Of a DNA stretch of 64,000 nt, positions 45,111 through 53,323 are shown piece after piece (positions within the stretch are counted from its first letter, which is position 1; each line of letters opens with the position of its first letter). Position numbers and translations under genes: made by a program. The notes under the pieces are model-generated. The model did no database searches. It had not been told where the DNA came from and was given only the letters and a program-made list of their open reading frames with translations. The stretch is from Psychrobacter sp. MF31 (GTDB taxonomy: Bacteria > Pseudomonadota > Gammaproteobacteria > Pseudomonadales > Moraxellaceae), in contig NZ_JABBDX010000002.1 of NCBI RefSeq assembly GCF_012847335.1, forward strand, positions 1-64,000, given 5' to 3'.

Positions 45111-46229
45111 TTAGAAACGATCCGCCTGCTCATCATCTAAATACTCTTTCATAGATCGCTTATTAAAGGTTTCAGGGTCTTTTTTAAGCCAATCTGTCAT
45201 ATGAGCAATCCAAGCTTTTGAGGACTGGTTTGCTGGGTTTTGCGCTGTAACCCGATGTCCATAGTCCTGCATGAATTTTTTACTATGAACGATTCTTGCA
45301 AGCTGCTTATCTGTCAAAGGCTTCTTGGCTTCATTTGCCGTTTGCCCTGTAAACATATCGATGGTGTTCGGATCTCGGCTCGGCGCTTTTTTAATAGGTT
45401 TGCTGACAGTCTTCGCTTTTGGTTTAAATCTAATCTGTAAATGGGTGAGTTTGATCCCTCTGCCCGAACGTCCATTTTTATCGCTAAGCTCATAGTTGAC
45501 GTTATAAGGCGATTTTTCATCAATTTCTTTAATGGCGGTATCTAGCACACGCTTTTTAAGATCCTTTACAGCGTCGTATTTGTCCGTTAATCCAAGAATC
45601 TCTCGAAATTCATCAAGCCTAATTGAAACGTAGCCTGTTTTAGCAAACTGCATCATCAAAATATAAATTCTAAAGCCATAAAAACTGTTGAATCCTGCCA
45701 AATCGTTTAAGTTGAGCTTGGTAAATTGCTGCTTTAACTGACTGATATACGGAATAATGTCAGGATGAAACACCACGCGAGCTATGACGTTCTCATCACT
45801 ACTCGCAATCACGGGCAGACTATCAAGCAGATTATGCATTTTAAGCTGCTGAAGAAAGTCTTCATCATATTTTGAGTCAGGATATTGGCGTTTGAGCTCC
45901 TCAAACACCTCGCTTTTAAAGTGCAAAATGTTATGAACCCAATGCGTTCCAAGAACACCAATCGGCGTATTAATAAAAATCTTCCGATCGAGCAAATCAC
46001 TACATGCTGCCCGAATTTCGCGAGCCACATTTTTAGGCTCAACGCCCAGCCTCACAAAATCATCTTTGGTGATGTAATACGGTTTCATAGGGTTAATGAC
46101 TTCATCACTATCCCCTTTTGGCATTTGCGCCATCGCAACCAAGAGCAGTCGAATCTCATTGACGCCGAGCCTATAAGATGCCCGAGCCATACTATTTGAC
46201 ATCGTCACTAGGCTTTTACTTTCTTCCAT
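45111..46229 (-). CDS. Plasmid replication initiator, Rep_3 family (replicon 1)
   Basis: 372 residues. The N-terminal MSNSMARASYRLGVNEIRLLLVAMAQM and the following winged-helix repeats are the Rep_3 (RepB) pattern. The C-terminal tail is basic and rich in Lys. It binds iterons to open the origin. The ATG at 46229 follows GAGG by about 8 nt. Upstream lie a 23-bp perfect hairpin (46244-46298), four iterons (46388-46477) and a DnaA box (46577-46585), giving a complete replicon layout. Confidence 0.92.
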   Translation of the reverse strand: MEESKSLVTMSNSMARASYRLGVNEIRLLLVAMAQMPKGDSDEVINPMKPYYITKDDFVRLGVEPKNVAREIRAACSDLLDRKIFINTPIGVLGTHWVHNILHFKSEVFEELKRQYPDSKYDEDFLQQLKMHNLLDSLPVIASSDENVIARVVFHPDIIPYISQLKQQFTKLNLNDLAGFNSFYGFRIYILMMQFAKTGYVSIRLDEFREILGLTDKYDAVKDLKKRVLDTAIKEIDEKSPYNVNYELSDKNGRSGRGIKLTHLQIRFKPKAKTVSKPIKKAPSRDPNTIDMFTGQTANEAKKPLTDKQLARIVHSKKFMQDYGHRVTAQNPANQSSKAWIAHMTDWLKKDPETFNKRSMKEYLDDEQADRF

Positions 46230-46243
46230 CAGCAAGGCCTCAA

Positions 46244-46298
46244 AATATAATCTTAGAAGAGGACTTATGAATAAAAAGTCCTCTTCTAAGATTATATT
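46244..46298. promoter_or_regulatory. 23-bp perfect inverted repeat upstream of rep 1
   Basis: Left arm 46244-46266 and right arm 46276-46298 are exact reverse complements, with loop ATGAATAAA. It lies 15 bp upstream of the rep start codon. It can act as a Rep dimer operator or form a stable hairpin in the rep mRNA leader. Its key core is TCTTAGAAGAGGACTT. Confidence 0.75.
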
Positions 46299-46387
46299 CT
46301 TACTTACCTTATTTATCTATAGCGATAAAAGGACATTTGTAAAAAAACTCCTACTTAACTATGAGTGATTTAAATACGCTCATAGTT

Positions 46388-46477
46388 GTGCGTCATTACG
46401 TCCCTATCTAGTGCGTCAATTCGTCCCTTTCTCGCGCGTCATTCCGTCCCTTACTGTGCGTCATTCCGTCCCTTTCT
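46388..46477. repeat. Iterons of replicon 1 (four 22-bp repeats)
   Basis: Copies of GTGCGTCATTCCGTCCCTTT-type sequence start at 46388, 46411, 46434 and 46456, spaced 22-23 bp, so they face one side of the helix every two turns. The third begins with GCGCGTC. They lie upstream of rep 1 and are followed by AT-rich DNA. Confidence 0.85.
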
Positions 46478-46863
46478 AATCGCCGAAACCTTTAAATACA
46501 AAGGCTTGCGCGCTACCTAAAAACTATTTAAAAACTATATATAAAAATAATAAAAAAAGGGCAAATTTCAAAAATCTGTGGATAACTTCAGATTTTATTC
46601 ACTTCTAGGACTTAAAAATTTGTTTTTTTAGATAAAAACTAAGAAATATCTCTCAAAGTAACATTAAAATTATGAAAAATTTTCCGCGCGATTTTAATTT
46701 CATTACAAGCTACAAGTCAGTTATGGCTCTAAAAGCCTCTAAAATGACCAGCAAGCGCCTTTAACTATAAATAACCATTCAATCCTACTAAAATGCCTCA
46801 AAAGGCTCTACAGAGACATTTAGATCCATTGCAGACATCTTAATAATAAAACTTTACTGCTAA
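46478..46863. other. Origin region of replicon 1, AT-rich with a DnaA box
   Basis: No gene is seen. A perfect DnaA box TGTGGATAA lies at 46577-46585 in AT-rich sequence, followed by a TTCCGCGCG element (about 46682) that recurs near the second origin. This is the likely unwinding region. Confidence 0.65.
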
Positions 46864-47364
46864 TCACTTTGAACTTTTCATTGCGCGGCTTAAGTTAAAA
46901 GGAGTTCTAAACTCTGGCTGACTTGGTGACTTATAAAGATCTATCGAGTGAGCTTTGTTTTCAGGCAACGCTTGAATCGCCTCAAAATCCTTGGCAATCA
47001 CCTCAAAATCTCTTGGTGAAATAAACCCTGACTTAACCAGATACTTTGCCACAGCCACCGCTTCAGCATTATTAGCAAGTGCTGCTGATCTTAGCGCCGC
47101 ACCCCAAATGATCTTTTTTCGGGTCACAAGCTTACGCTGATTGTCATTTTCTTTAGCCAACAAATTTTGAACTTTTAATTCAGCACGTTTGGTTCTAATA
47201 AATCGGTTTTCAGCTTTTATCAACTTCTCTAAAACTCGATTGTCTTTATCCGAGCGATTCGGCTTTTCACCTAAAATCACCAGCAGCTTTTGCGCATCAC
47301 TTGGGTGTTCGTAGTTCTTAAAGCGCTTAACTAGCGTGATCAACTGCTTTTCATCGATAGCCAT
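46864..47364 (-). CDS. MobC-like plasmid mobilisation accessory protein
   Basis: 166 residues, mostly helical and basic: DEKQLITLVKRFKNYEHPSD, then LIKAENRFIRTKRAELKVQNLL and KKIIWGAALRSAALANN. It lies divergent from the relaxase with the oriT candidate between, the usual place of MobC-type proteins that help expose the nic site. The family match is by size, composition and position, so the name is tentative. Confidence 0.6.
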   Translation of the reverse strand: MAIDEKQLITLVKRFKNYEHPSDAQKLLVILGEKPNRSDKDNRVLEKLIKAENRFIRTKRAELKVQNLLAKENDNQRKLVTRKKIIWGAALRSAALANNAEAVAVAKYLVKSGFISPRDFEVIAKDFEAIQALPENKAHSIDLYKSPSQPEFRTPFNLSRAMKSSK

Positions 47365-47446
47365 TACGACCCCTCCCCCGCCATTTTTTGGCTGATTGTA
47401 TCATAGTATGCTACCCTGTTGATGGCGATTATAGAACGGATCCCAA

Positions 47447-47540
47447 CCTTCCCAAAAGGGAAGGCACGCTTAGTAGTTTCTAATCCATTCCTCCGTCATG
47501 GATTAGAAACTAGCGTGGTAAGGGGCGTTGCCCCTTTACG
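47447..47540. other. Candidate oriT with inverted repeats and nic-like sequence
   Basis: CCTTCCC-AAAA-GGGAAGG (47447-47464), then a perfect 13-bp inverted repeat GTTTCTAATCCAT (47476-47488) / ATGGATTAGAAAC (47498-47510) with a 9-nt loop. TAGCGTGGTAAGGGGCG (47511-47527) follows. The order inverted repeat then GGTAAG-G-GGCG recalls the RSF1010-type oriT, where nicking follows TAAGTGCGC. The region lies 56-121 bp ahead of the relaxase start. Confidence 0.65.
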
Positions 47541-47596
47541 AACCCCAGTCGAGGGAGACCCCCCGACACCCCCCGAAAAAAAATTGTGAGGCGCAA

Positions 47597-49414
47597 ATGG
47601 CAATTGGCAGATTAAATGTTCGTGTTGGCAAAAAAGGCAAAGCTGCGCCGCATGCTAAATACATTTTTCGTGAAGGCAAATACCAAAAATGTGGTCTTGG
47701 TATGGAGGAGGTTGAGTGCATTGGCTCAGGGAATATGCCAAAGTGGGCGGCTCATGATCCCAACTTTTTTTGGCAAATGTCGGATATTTATGAGCGTAAA
47801 AATGGCACGACATATCGTGAGCATGTGATTGCACTGCCAAGGGAGCTGACGCCCGATCAGCGCCAAGCACTGGTTGAGGCTTGGATTAAGCAAGAGCTTG
47901 GTGATAATCATGCTTATCAATATGCCATTCATAATCCGCCAGCAAGCGATGGTAAGGATCAGCCGCATTGCCATTTGATGTTCAGTGAGCGCTTAATTGA
48001 TGGGATAGCGCGTGATCCGGATCAGTATTTTAAGCGCTATAACGCTAAAAACCCTGAGCGCGGCGGTGCTAAAAAAGCGAATGTGCAGAAATTATTTAGT
48101 GAGCGCCAAGAGGATCTTTATGGGCTTAGAGGGCGCTGGGAGGATTTGTGCAATGGGCATTTAAAAATGGCAGGAAGCGACAGCCGGATTACGATGAAGT
48201 CTTATAAAAACTTAGGGATCGATCTCAAGGGCTGCAGCTTTCATATTGCAAGGATGAAACATGATCTGATTAAACTTGAATATACAGAGTATGGCAAAGA
48301 AAGAAAGGCGTGGCTGTCGGCAGAGCGTGAAGTAGATTCTTTAGAGGTTTCAAAAATGCTCAATGATGAGCAGGAGCACTTAGCTGCAAAAGCTGCCGAG
48401 CAGCAACGGCTTGCTGAGGAAAACGAGAAAAAACGCTTGGCAGAAGAAGCGGCAGCTCAGCGCAGGATTGAAGAGGAAGGCGAGAAAAAACGCTTGGTAG
48501 AGCAGGAGGCGGCTGAAAATGAGCGACAAGAACAAGAACGCTTGGCTCAAGAAGCTGCTAAGCAAAAAATAAAAGAGCAGCAAGCTCAAAGGGAGAGACA
48601 AGAAGAACAAGAAAAGCTTGCGGCCATTGCTGCTGAAAATGCCAAACAAGCTCAGCTGGAGGCTCAAAAGCGTGATCAAGAACGGCTTTTAGAAGAAAAT
48701 CGCCGATCAAAAATTGAAGAGGCGGCGACCATTTACGTTAATCATTTTAATCACTCTGACCCTGATTTTCCACGATTTACATTACGGCAAACCTTTATAT
48801 TGCAAGGCATTGAGGGGTTGCGGTATTTACCAAATTACGAAACAGTCTTTAAGACGCTATTAAATCCTAGGCATGAGGCAATCGTTCAGCTGCTGCTTGA
48901 CCCTCAATCGCACCGTCTTTACCAAAAAGATGAGCCATTACCTTTGAAAAAAATGCTTATAAAGCTTCGCTCCCCCCATACCCAAGGTTGTGTTTCAAGG
49001 TTGTATGGTCAGTATGAGGTGGTTATAGGTCAGCTTGAGGCAACAAAAAATCTTGATGTGACCCAAGAAAGCTTGGATTTGAGCGTACGTTTTAGCAAGT
49101 GCTTAGACGAGTTGCAAGGTGTGATGGCTGAGAACTTAAATTTTGCACGCGCTGATGATATTGAGGTTTATCAAGACTTACAATCTCAAACGACAATCAT
49201 GTACCACAACGTTTTTAGTGAACTTGAGGAGCGCGGCATTAGGGTGGAATTAATCGAAACTTATAAGCAAAGCTTTGCTAAAAATCAGGAAAAAGTCACG
49301 GCGGCGATCAAGGTCGCGCAAGATAAGATGAATCGACCTAACGCTCCCAAAGAGCCGTCATCAGAGTCTGTACCAAGGAAAATATTCACACCTTTTTCTT
49401 TTCGAAGACGCTGA
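47597..49414 (+). CDS. MobA/MobL-family relaxase
   Basis: About 605 residues. The N-terminal 200 residues hold the relaxase domain: MAIGRLNVRVGKKGKAAPHA, a tyrosine-containing start, and the HUH-type metal site in QPHCHLMFSERLIDG. Residues about 270-385 form a long charged coiled coil (repeats of EEKKRLAEE and QEQERLAQE types). The C-terminal 200 residues are helical, possibly a remnant primase-like or coupling region. It nicks oriT and pilots the strand during mobilisation by a helper plasmid. The ATG at 47597 has GAGG upstream. An earlier frame start at 47528 would run through the oriT-adjacent DNA. Confidence 0.9.
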   Translation: MAIGRLNVRVGKKGKAAPHAKYIFREGKYQKCGLGMEEVECIGSGNMPKWAAHDPNFFWQMSDIYERKNGTTYREHVIALPRELTPDQRQALVEAWIKQELGDNHAYQYAIHNPPASDGKDQPHCHLMFSERLIDGIARDPDQYFKRYNAKNPERGGAKKANVQKLFSERQEDLYGLRGRWEDLCNGHLKMAGSDSRITMKSYKNLGIDLKGCSFHIARMKHDLIKLEYTEYGKERKAWLSAEREVDSLEVSKMLNDEQEHLAAKAAEQQRLAEENEKKRLAEEAAAQRRIEEEGEKKRLVEQEAAENERQEQERLAQEAAKQKIKEQQAQRERQEEQEKLAAIAAENAKQAQLEAQKRDQERLLEENRRSKIEEAATIYVNHFNHSDPDFPRFTLRQTFILQGIEGLRYLPNYETVFKTLLNPRHEAIVQLLLDPQSHRLYQKDEPLPLKKMLIKLRSPHTQGCVSRLYGQYEVVIGQLEATKNLDVTQESLDLSVRFSKCLDELQGVMAENLNFARADDIEVYQDLQSQTTIMYHNVFSELEERGIRVELIETYKQSFAKNQEKVTAAIKVAQDKMNRPNAPKEPSSESVPRKIFTPFSFRRR

Positions 49415-49442
49415 CTGTCAGCAAAAGCTGACGTTTTTTGAG

Positions 49443-49734
49443 GTAGCGATTGTCTAGTAAATTGCTAGCAAATTTGTTGTAAATACCTAGTACAGAGCTA
49501 GTAAATACCTAATTTGAAGCTAGTGAATAGCTAGCAAATTCCTAGTGATTTACTAGTGTTTTTGTTGTAAATAGCTAGCGATTTTGGGGTTCAAAGCTAT
49601 TTTTCATAGATTTCTAGCATTTTTGTTGTTATTTACTAGCAAATTGCTAGTAAATCACTAGTTCCGATGTTGTAAATAGCTAGTTCGGAGCTAGTGAATA
49701 ACTAGCGAATTCCTAGTGAATAGCTAGTGATTTA
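49443..49734. repeat. 11-bp helically phased CTAG repeat array
   Basis: Eighteen CTAG tetramers start at 49454, 465, 487, 498, 520, 531, 542, 553, 575, then 614, 636, 647, 658, 680, 691, 702, 713 and 724. All spacings inside each cluster are 11 or 22 bp. Typical units are CTAGTGAATAG and CTAGCAAATTC. Where CTAG is missing in register, GTTGTAAATA-type units stand instead (49476, 49564, 49669, and a variant at 49625). A 39-bp step (33+6) between 49575 and 49614 divides two sets of about 12 and 11 units. It fills the gap between the convergent ends of the relaxase and rep 2 genes. Function unknown; a partition or condensation site is possible. Confidence 0.9.
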
Positions 49735-49750
49735 TTGAAAACACATAACA

Positions 49751-50668
49751 TTAACGCTTCTTCGACGGTTTATAGCCAACTTTGGCAAGCAGTGGAGTGT
49801 AATAAGACTGCATATTCTTATCATTTAAGTTGGCAGCAATGATATCGGCATACTCTGCGGTAGATGCGCCAACAGGGGCTTGGCTGCCAAGCTCTGGAAG
49901 CTGAGCTAGCTTATTGCTAAACATGGAGATTTGCTGGGGTGAGAGTTTGATGAAAGCGTCAGCGGTCACGGTTTTTTCTTTGTTCTCTTTAAATTTAAAA
50001 CTGAAGGAAATAGCAGTAATTTTACGACCAGTTTTATGTTGATCGTAGCTTGCGATAATATCGGTATGTTTATTAATTTGTTCTAATGCAGGCAGTAAAA
50101 CTTTAGCTTTAAATCGTTCCATGAGTGGATATTCATCATCCAAAACGCCAATTCTGTCTCTTAAATCCTGAATTTCTATCCTTGGTACTTTCTTAGTGGA
50201 GCGCCAAGCAATGAGTATTTCATAGAGCCGGACAGCATAACTGCTGGTTAACTCTGCGACTTGAGAAAGTTCATAGCTCGTAAATTGTCGCTCAAGCTCG
50301 GTAATCAATGGGATAACAGCTTGAGCAAAACGAATTTTGACAAATGCGTCATTAACGGCATAGCCAACCTCACTAACCCACCGCGTTGTCGATTTAACTA
50401 TTTTGCCATCTATCGTTTCCCCATAAGTAAATCTACGTTCTAACAAGTCGCTAGAAGCCTTTTTAAGTGACTTATAAGCCGCATTTGCCTCCACTTCAAA
50501 GCTTTCAGCATAACTAGCGGCTGAAACAAATAAAGGTTCATTAAAGTTATTTTCATTGGAGTGATGTCGAGCCTCAAGAATCGCAAGAAGGATTAAACGC
50601 TGTTCTGCTAGGGTCAGGCTATAACTTGCGTTAATAAGAGCATTGTCCTTAACTACTAACTTTTTCAT
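49751..50668 (-). CDS. Plasmid replication initiator, Rep_3 family (replicon 2)
   Basis: 305 residues. MKKLVVKDNALINASYSLTLAEQRLILLAILEAR is the classic opening of this family, followed by winged-helix domains (TSYAVRLYEILIAWRST, LRDRIGVLDDEYPLMERFKAKVLLPAL). It is distinct from replicon 1's initiator. Upstream lie an inverted repeat for autoregulation and five perfect 22-bp iterons, so replicon 2 also looks complete. Confidence 0.93.
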   Translation of the reverse strand: MKKLVVKDNALINASYSLTLAEQRLILLAILEARHHSNENNFNEPLFVSAASYAESFEVEANAAYKSLKKASSDLLERRFTYGETIDGKIVKSTTRWVSEVGYAVNDAFVKIRFAQAVIPLITELERQFTSYELSQVAELTSSYAVRLYEILIAWRSTKKVPRIEIQDLRDRIGVLDDEYPLMERFKAKVLLPALEQINKHTDIIASYDQHKTGRKITAISFSFKFKENKEKTVTADAFIKLSPQQISMFSNKLAQLPELGSQAPVGASTAEYADIIAANLNDKNMQSYYTPLLAKVGYKPSKKR

Positions 50669-50688
50669 AGGAACCTCTAAGAATATTC

Positions 50689-50720
50689 ATTTAACAACTA
50701 TATATTAAAAGTTGTTAAAT
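50689..50720. promoter_or_regulatory. Rep 2 operator, inverted half-iterons
   Basis: ATTTAACAACT (50689-50699) / AGTTGTTAAAT (50710-50720). The GTTGTTA core is shared with the iterons, so Rep dimers can bind here to repress their own gene while monomers bind the iterons, as in pPS10-type replicons. Confidence 0.75.
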
Positions 50721-50721
50721 T

Positions 50722-50831
50722 CCTACCAAAGGTTGTTATATAACCTACCAAAGGTTGTTATATAACCTACCAAAGGTTGTTATATAACCTACCAAAGGTT
50801 GTTATATAACCTACCAAAGGTTGTTATATGG
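50722..50831. repeat. Iterons of replicon 2 (five 22-bp tandem repeats)
   Basis: The unit starts CCTACCAAAGGTTGTTATAT and occurs at 50722, 50744, 50766, 50788 and 50810, head to tail without gaps. The last ends with GG instead of AA. They lie directly upstream of rep 2. Confidence 0.95.
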
Positions 50832-51312
50832 AAGCGCCAGCCCTTTATTTACGTGCGTTGCGCGGTACGGAAAAGTATTTAAAAGTATTTAAAAACAAAA
50901 AAGGGAAAATTCAAAAATCAAAGCCATTCAAACGCGATTGAAGAGACAGAATCTCAAAAGCGACACAAATCCAACAGGACACATCGGAAAAAACGAAGCA
51001 GCAAAAAACGCAACAAAAGTGAAGAAAAAAAGGATTAAGAACAACACTGTTTAATAAAAAAGAAAAAATATTCCGCGCGGCTCAAATTTGCCGTTTTAAG
51101 CTGTGGATAAGTCCTTTTAGCTATGTTGATACCAAAAGAGGTTTAAAACGCTGTAGAGGGGCTATTAGGGGCTAAATTAGGGCTAGAACAAAGTGTTATC
51201 TAAAAATATAAATAATTTTAAAAAATAATTATAAGTAGATATTATAATTTGATGAACTTTAGTAAACTATCAATTACAGGGCATTAGCATTGCTATAAAA
51301 AAGGATTTACCT
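50832..51312. other. Origin region of replicon 2, AT-rich with DnaA box
   Basis: No gene is seen. It contains a perfect DnaA box TGTGGATAA (51102-51110) and TTCCGCGCGG at about 51071, paralleling the layout near replicon 1, in AT-rich DNA. This is the probable opening region. Confidence 0.6.
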
Positions 51313-51513
51313 ATGGGTAACTCAAAAGATGGTGATGTTTTAGCTAAGCTTACTTCTATGGATAAGACTCAGTTAGCTGAGGTTGTTAAAGCGTCAATTC
51401 AAGCCAATGAGGGGTGGCTAAAGACTTTAGAAGGGCTAGATGATGAGGTGCTTAAGAATGATATCTGTGATGATCTTGATCAAAGCCGCAAGATTCTCAA
51501 GCAGCTTAGGTAA
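51313..51513 (+). CDS. Small acidic hypothetical protein
   Basis: 66 residues, MGNSKDGDVLAKLTSMDKTQ then IQANEGWLKTLEGLDDEVLKND, predicted all-helical and acidic. An AAGGATT ribosome-binding site is 7-8 nt upstream. Not recognised. It sits between replicon 2 and the resolvase and could be a copy-control or regulatory protein, but nothing in the sequence proves it. Confidence 0.55.
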   Translation: MGNSKDGDVLAKLTSMDKTQLAEVVKASIQANEGWLKTLEGLDDEVLKNDICDDLDQSRKILKQLR

Positions 51514-51571
51514 TTTAACTCAAATGTGGTGCTAAGGCTTTGTAATATTAATACTTTGAGAAGGATTTTCG

Positions 51572-51979
51572 GTGAAATTTGTTAAATTGATTGGCGCTGT
51601 AGCTGGACTAATGATAGCTACTGTGGGTAATGCTTATGTGTATGATGACGAAGCTGGCGGATGTTACTTATTTCAAGCAGACAAAATGATTAAACGAGGA
51701 GTCTGCTTAATTTCTACTGAAGCTATTCATGGCAATATATATAGAGACTTATCGTTCGAGGGTAAAACTTATGAGCTTCACGAAAATGCAGAAAAGTCAA
51801 ACGTAGTACATAAGCTAAATAAGATGCCTGCTAAGCTCTACTATCGTAACTCACGATTCCCTAAAATCATATTGAATATTGATGACTTAGATAGCTACCC
51901 TTTCCTAACTTGCTATAAGAATAAGAGTGTTGATATTTGCTACAGAGAGTTGGTTCAAAAACCAGATGAATTAGGATAG
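51572..51979 (+). CDS. Exported hypothetical protein
   Basis: 135 residues from a GTG start with AGAAGGA upstream. The N-terminus MKFVKLIGAVAGLMIATVGNAYVY is a signal peptide with cleavage after GNA. The mature part has four or five cysteines (GGCYLF, RGVCLIS, FLTCYKN, DICYREL), suggesting disulphides in the periplasm. Family not recognised. It overlaps the convergent resolvase stop by 9 bp. Confidence 0.6.
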   Translation: MKFVKLIGAVAGLMIATVGNAYVYDDEAGGCYLFQADKMIKRGVCLISTEAIHGNIYRDLSFEGKTYELHENAEKSNVVHKLNKMPAKLYYRNSRFPKIILNIDDLDSYPFLTCYKNKSVDICYRELVQKPDELG

Positions 51980-52600
51980 ATTCGGTCTATCAAGTTCTTT
52001 AGAAACGGCAGCAATAAGATGCCGTGAGCAGTTGGCGGTTTTTTGGATGTCGCTGTAGCTGTGACCGGATTTGAGTAAGCTAGCGATGACTTTGCGCTTG
52101 TTAAGGTCTTTGCCACGACCTTTGTATTTGCCGTCAAGTTTGGCTTTGGCAATGCCTTGCATTTGGCGGTGACGGCGGTCTTCGTAGTCTTTTCGGGCAA
52201 TGGCGGCAAGCATGTCAAGCAGCATGGCGTTGATGGCTTGAAGGATACTCGCCATAAATTCGGTGCTGTGGTCAGCTTGAAAGGCGAGGAATGAGGTGGG
52301 AAGCTCTTTTGAGACGATAGCGAGCTTCTTATCAGAAAGTTTTTGCTTTAAGGTGTTCCAATCGTCCTGATTTAATCGCGCTAGGCGGTCAATTTGTTCA
52401 ACAAGGATAATATCACCGTCAGAAGCATCCTCAATCAGCTGCATGAGCTGAGGCCGTGCAAGCGTTGCGCCGGATTCGTTTTCGATGTAGTAGGCGGCGA
52501 TCTTTTGACCATGATCTTTGGCAAATTGATCAAGTTCAGCTTTAGCGCGGCTGGCGTTCTGCTGTTTGGTGGAGGCGCGAAGGTAGGCTCGGATAAACAT
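51971..52600 (-). CDS. Serine recombinase (resolvase/invertase family)
   Basis: 209 residues. The N-terminal catalytic domain has Ser in RAYLRASTKQQNA, the Arg-rich QIDRLARLNQDDW and the DRRHRQMQGIAKAK hinge. The C-terminal HTH is KVIASLLKSGHSYSDIQKTANCSRHLIAAVSKEL. Such enzymes resolve plasmid multimers or replicon fusions at res sites. The res-like site (52612-52702) lies directly upstream, as expected for self-regulated resolvases. A second, orphan copy of the site is 42 kb away at 10457-10547. Confidence 0.92.
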   Translation of the reverse strand: MFIRAYLRASTKQQNASRAKAELDQFAKDHGQKIAAYYIENESGATLARPQLMQLIEDASDGDIILVEQIDRLARLNQDDWNTLKQKLSDKKLAIVSKELPTSFLAFQADHSTEFMASILQAINAMLLDMLAAIARKDYEDRRHRQMQGIAKAKLDGKYKGRGKDLNKRKVIASLLKSGHSYSDIQKTANCSRHLIAAVSKELDRPNLS

Positions 52601-52611
52601 AAAAGGCTCTC

Positions 52612-52702
52612 AGACTGTTATAAGTGGTTTCATTATATCAGTCTGATTTAGATAGTTCTAATAGCTAATTTTGAGCCGGATTTAGTGGTTCTTTTGGGGT
52701 AT
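52612..52702. other. Resolvase (res-like) site, copy B
   Basis: Located 11 bp upstream of the resolvase start codon. A 33-bp imperfect dyad (AGACTGTTATAA ... TTATATCAGTCT) is followed by two ATTTAG-n-GTTCT-type direct repeats beginning at 52646 and 52680, 34 bp apart. About 86% identical by eye to 10457-10547, same orientation. Confidence 0.7.
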
Positions 52703-52734
52703 AGGTTTGAGGACATGGTCTAATAAGGCTGATA

Positions 52735-53166
52735 TTAACCTTTAATTTTTTTGACCGATTTCGTATTACAGCCTTTGTATAAAATTTTGCTTCCTGCATC
52801 TTGAATATTAACGCTTGATTTATGGTAGTTGTTTAGCCTTAAGGCACCGCTCATAATGCTGAAATTGTCTTCATCACCAAATACAGTATCAACTACATCG
52901 GAGCGACCTAAATTAATTGGTAAAAATCTTTTTTTACCATTTAGATAGGCTTCAGCGTACGTTGGTAAGTTTTGTTTATTAAAACCATAAGTAACACTTA
53001 CTTTTTTGTTATTCTGGCACGAATAGTTTACTTGGCGAACTTTGACAGCTGAATCATAGCTTTCTGCAGGATCCATAACTTGTTCTGAATAAGCGAGTGC
53101 TGAGCCTGAGCTTAATAATGCGGCTGAGACCGCGAAAGCCGATATCGTAGTTGTTAAAGTTTTCAT
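52735..53166 (-). CDS. Exported protein, MliC/adhesin-complex-like fold
   Basis: 143 residues. The signal peptide ends around SALA. The mature protein starts a Cys-bounded beta domain (VNYSCQNNKKVSVTYGF ... ILYKGCN) with the overall order of lysozyme-inhibitor (MliC) or adhesin-complex-protein domains: first Cys, KKVSVTY strand, a Gly-Ala turn (SGALRL) and last Cys. Similarity is weak, so the role is a suggestion. It lies beside a clearer MliC-like lipoprotein gene on the same strand. Confidence 0.55.
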   Translation of the reverse strand: MKTLTTTISAFAVSAALLSSGSALAYSEQVMDPAESYDSAVKVRQVNYSCQNNKKVSVTYGFNKQNLPTYAEAYLNGKKRFLPINLGRSDVVDTVFGDEDNFSIMSGALRLNNYHKSSVNIQDAGSKILYKGCNTKSVKKIKG

Positions 53167-53323
53167 AATTTACTCCTTGGGTTTAAGGTAATTATCATTA
53201 GTTGCTTTAGAAAAGCATTATGTGCTTTGTACTCAACAAAAAACTTGGTAATCCGCCTCTTCAGTTTGATTTGCTTATTTCAAGTTGAGAGTGGGGTGTC
53301 AATACATTATTTATAGTCAATAA

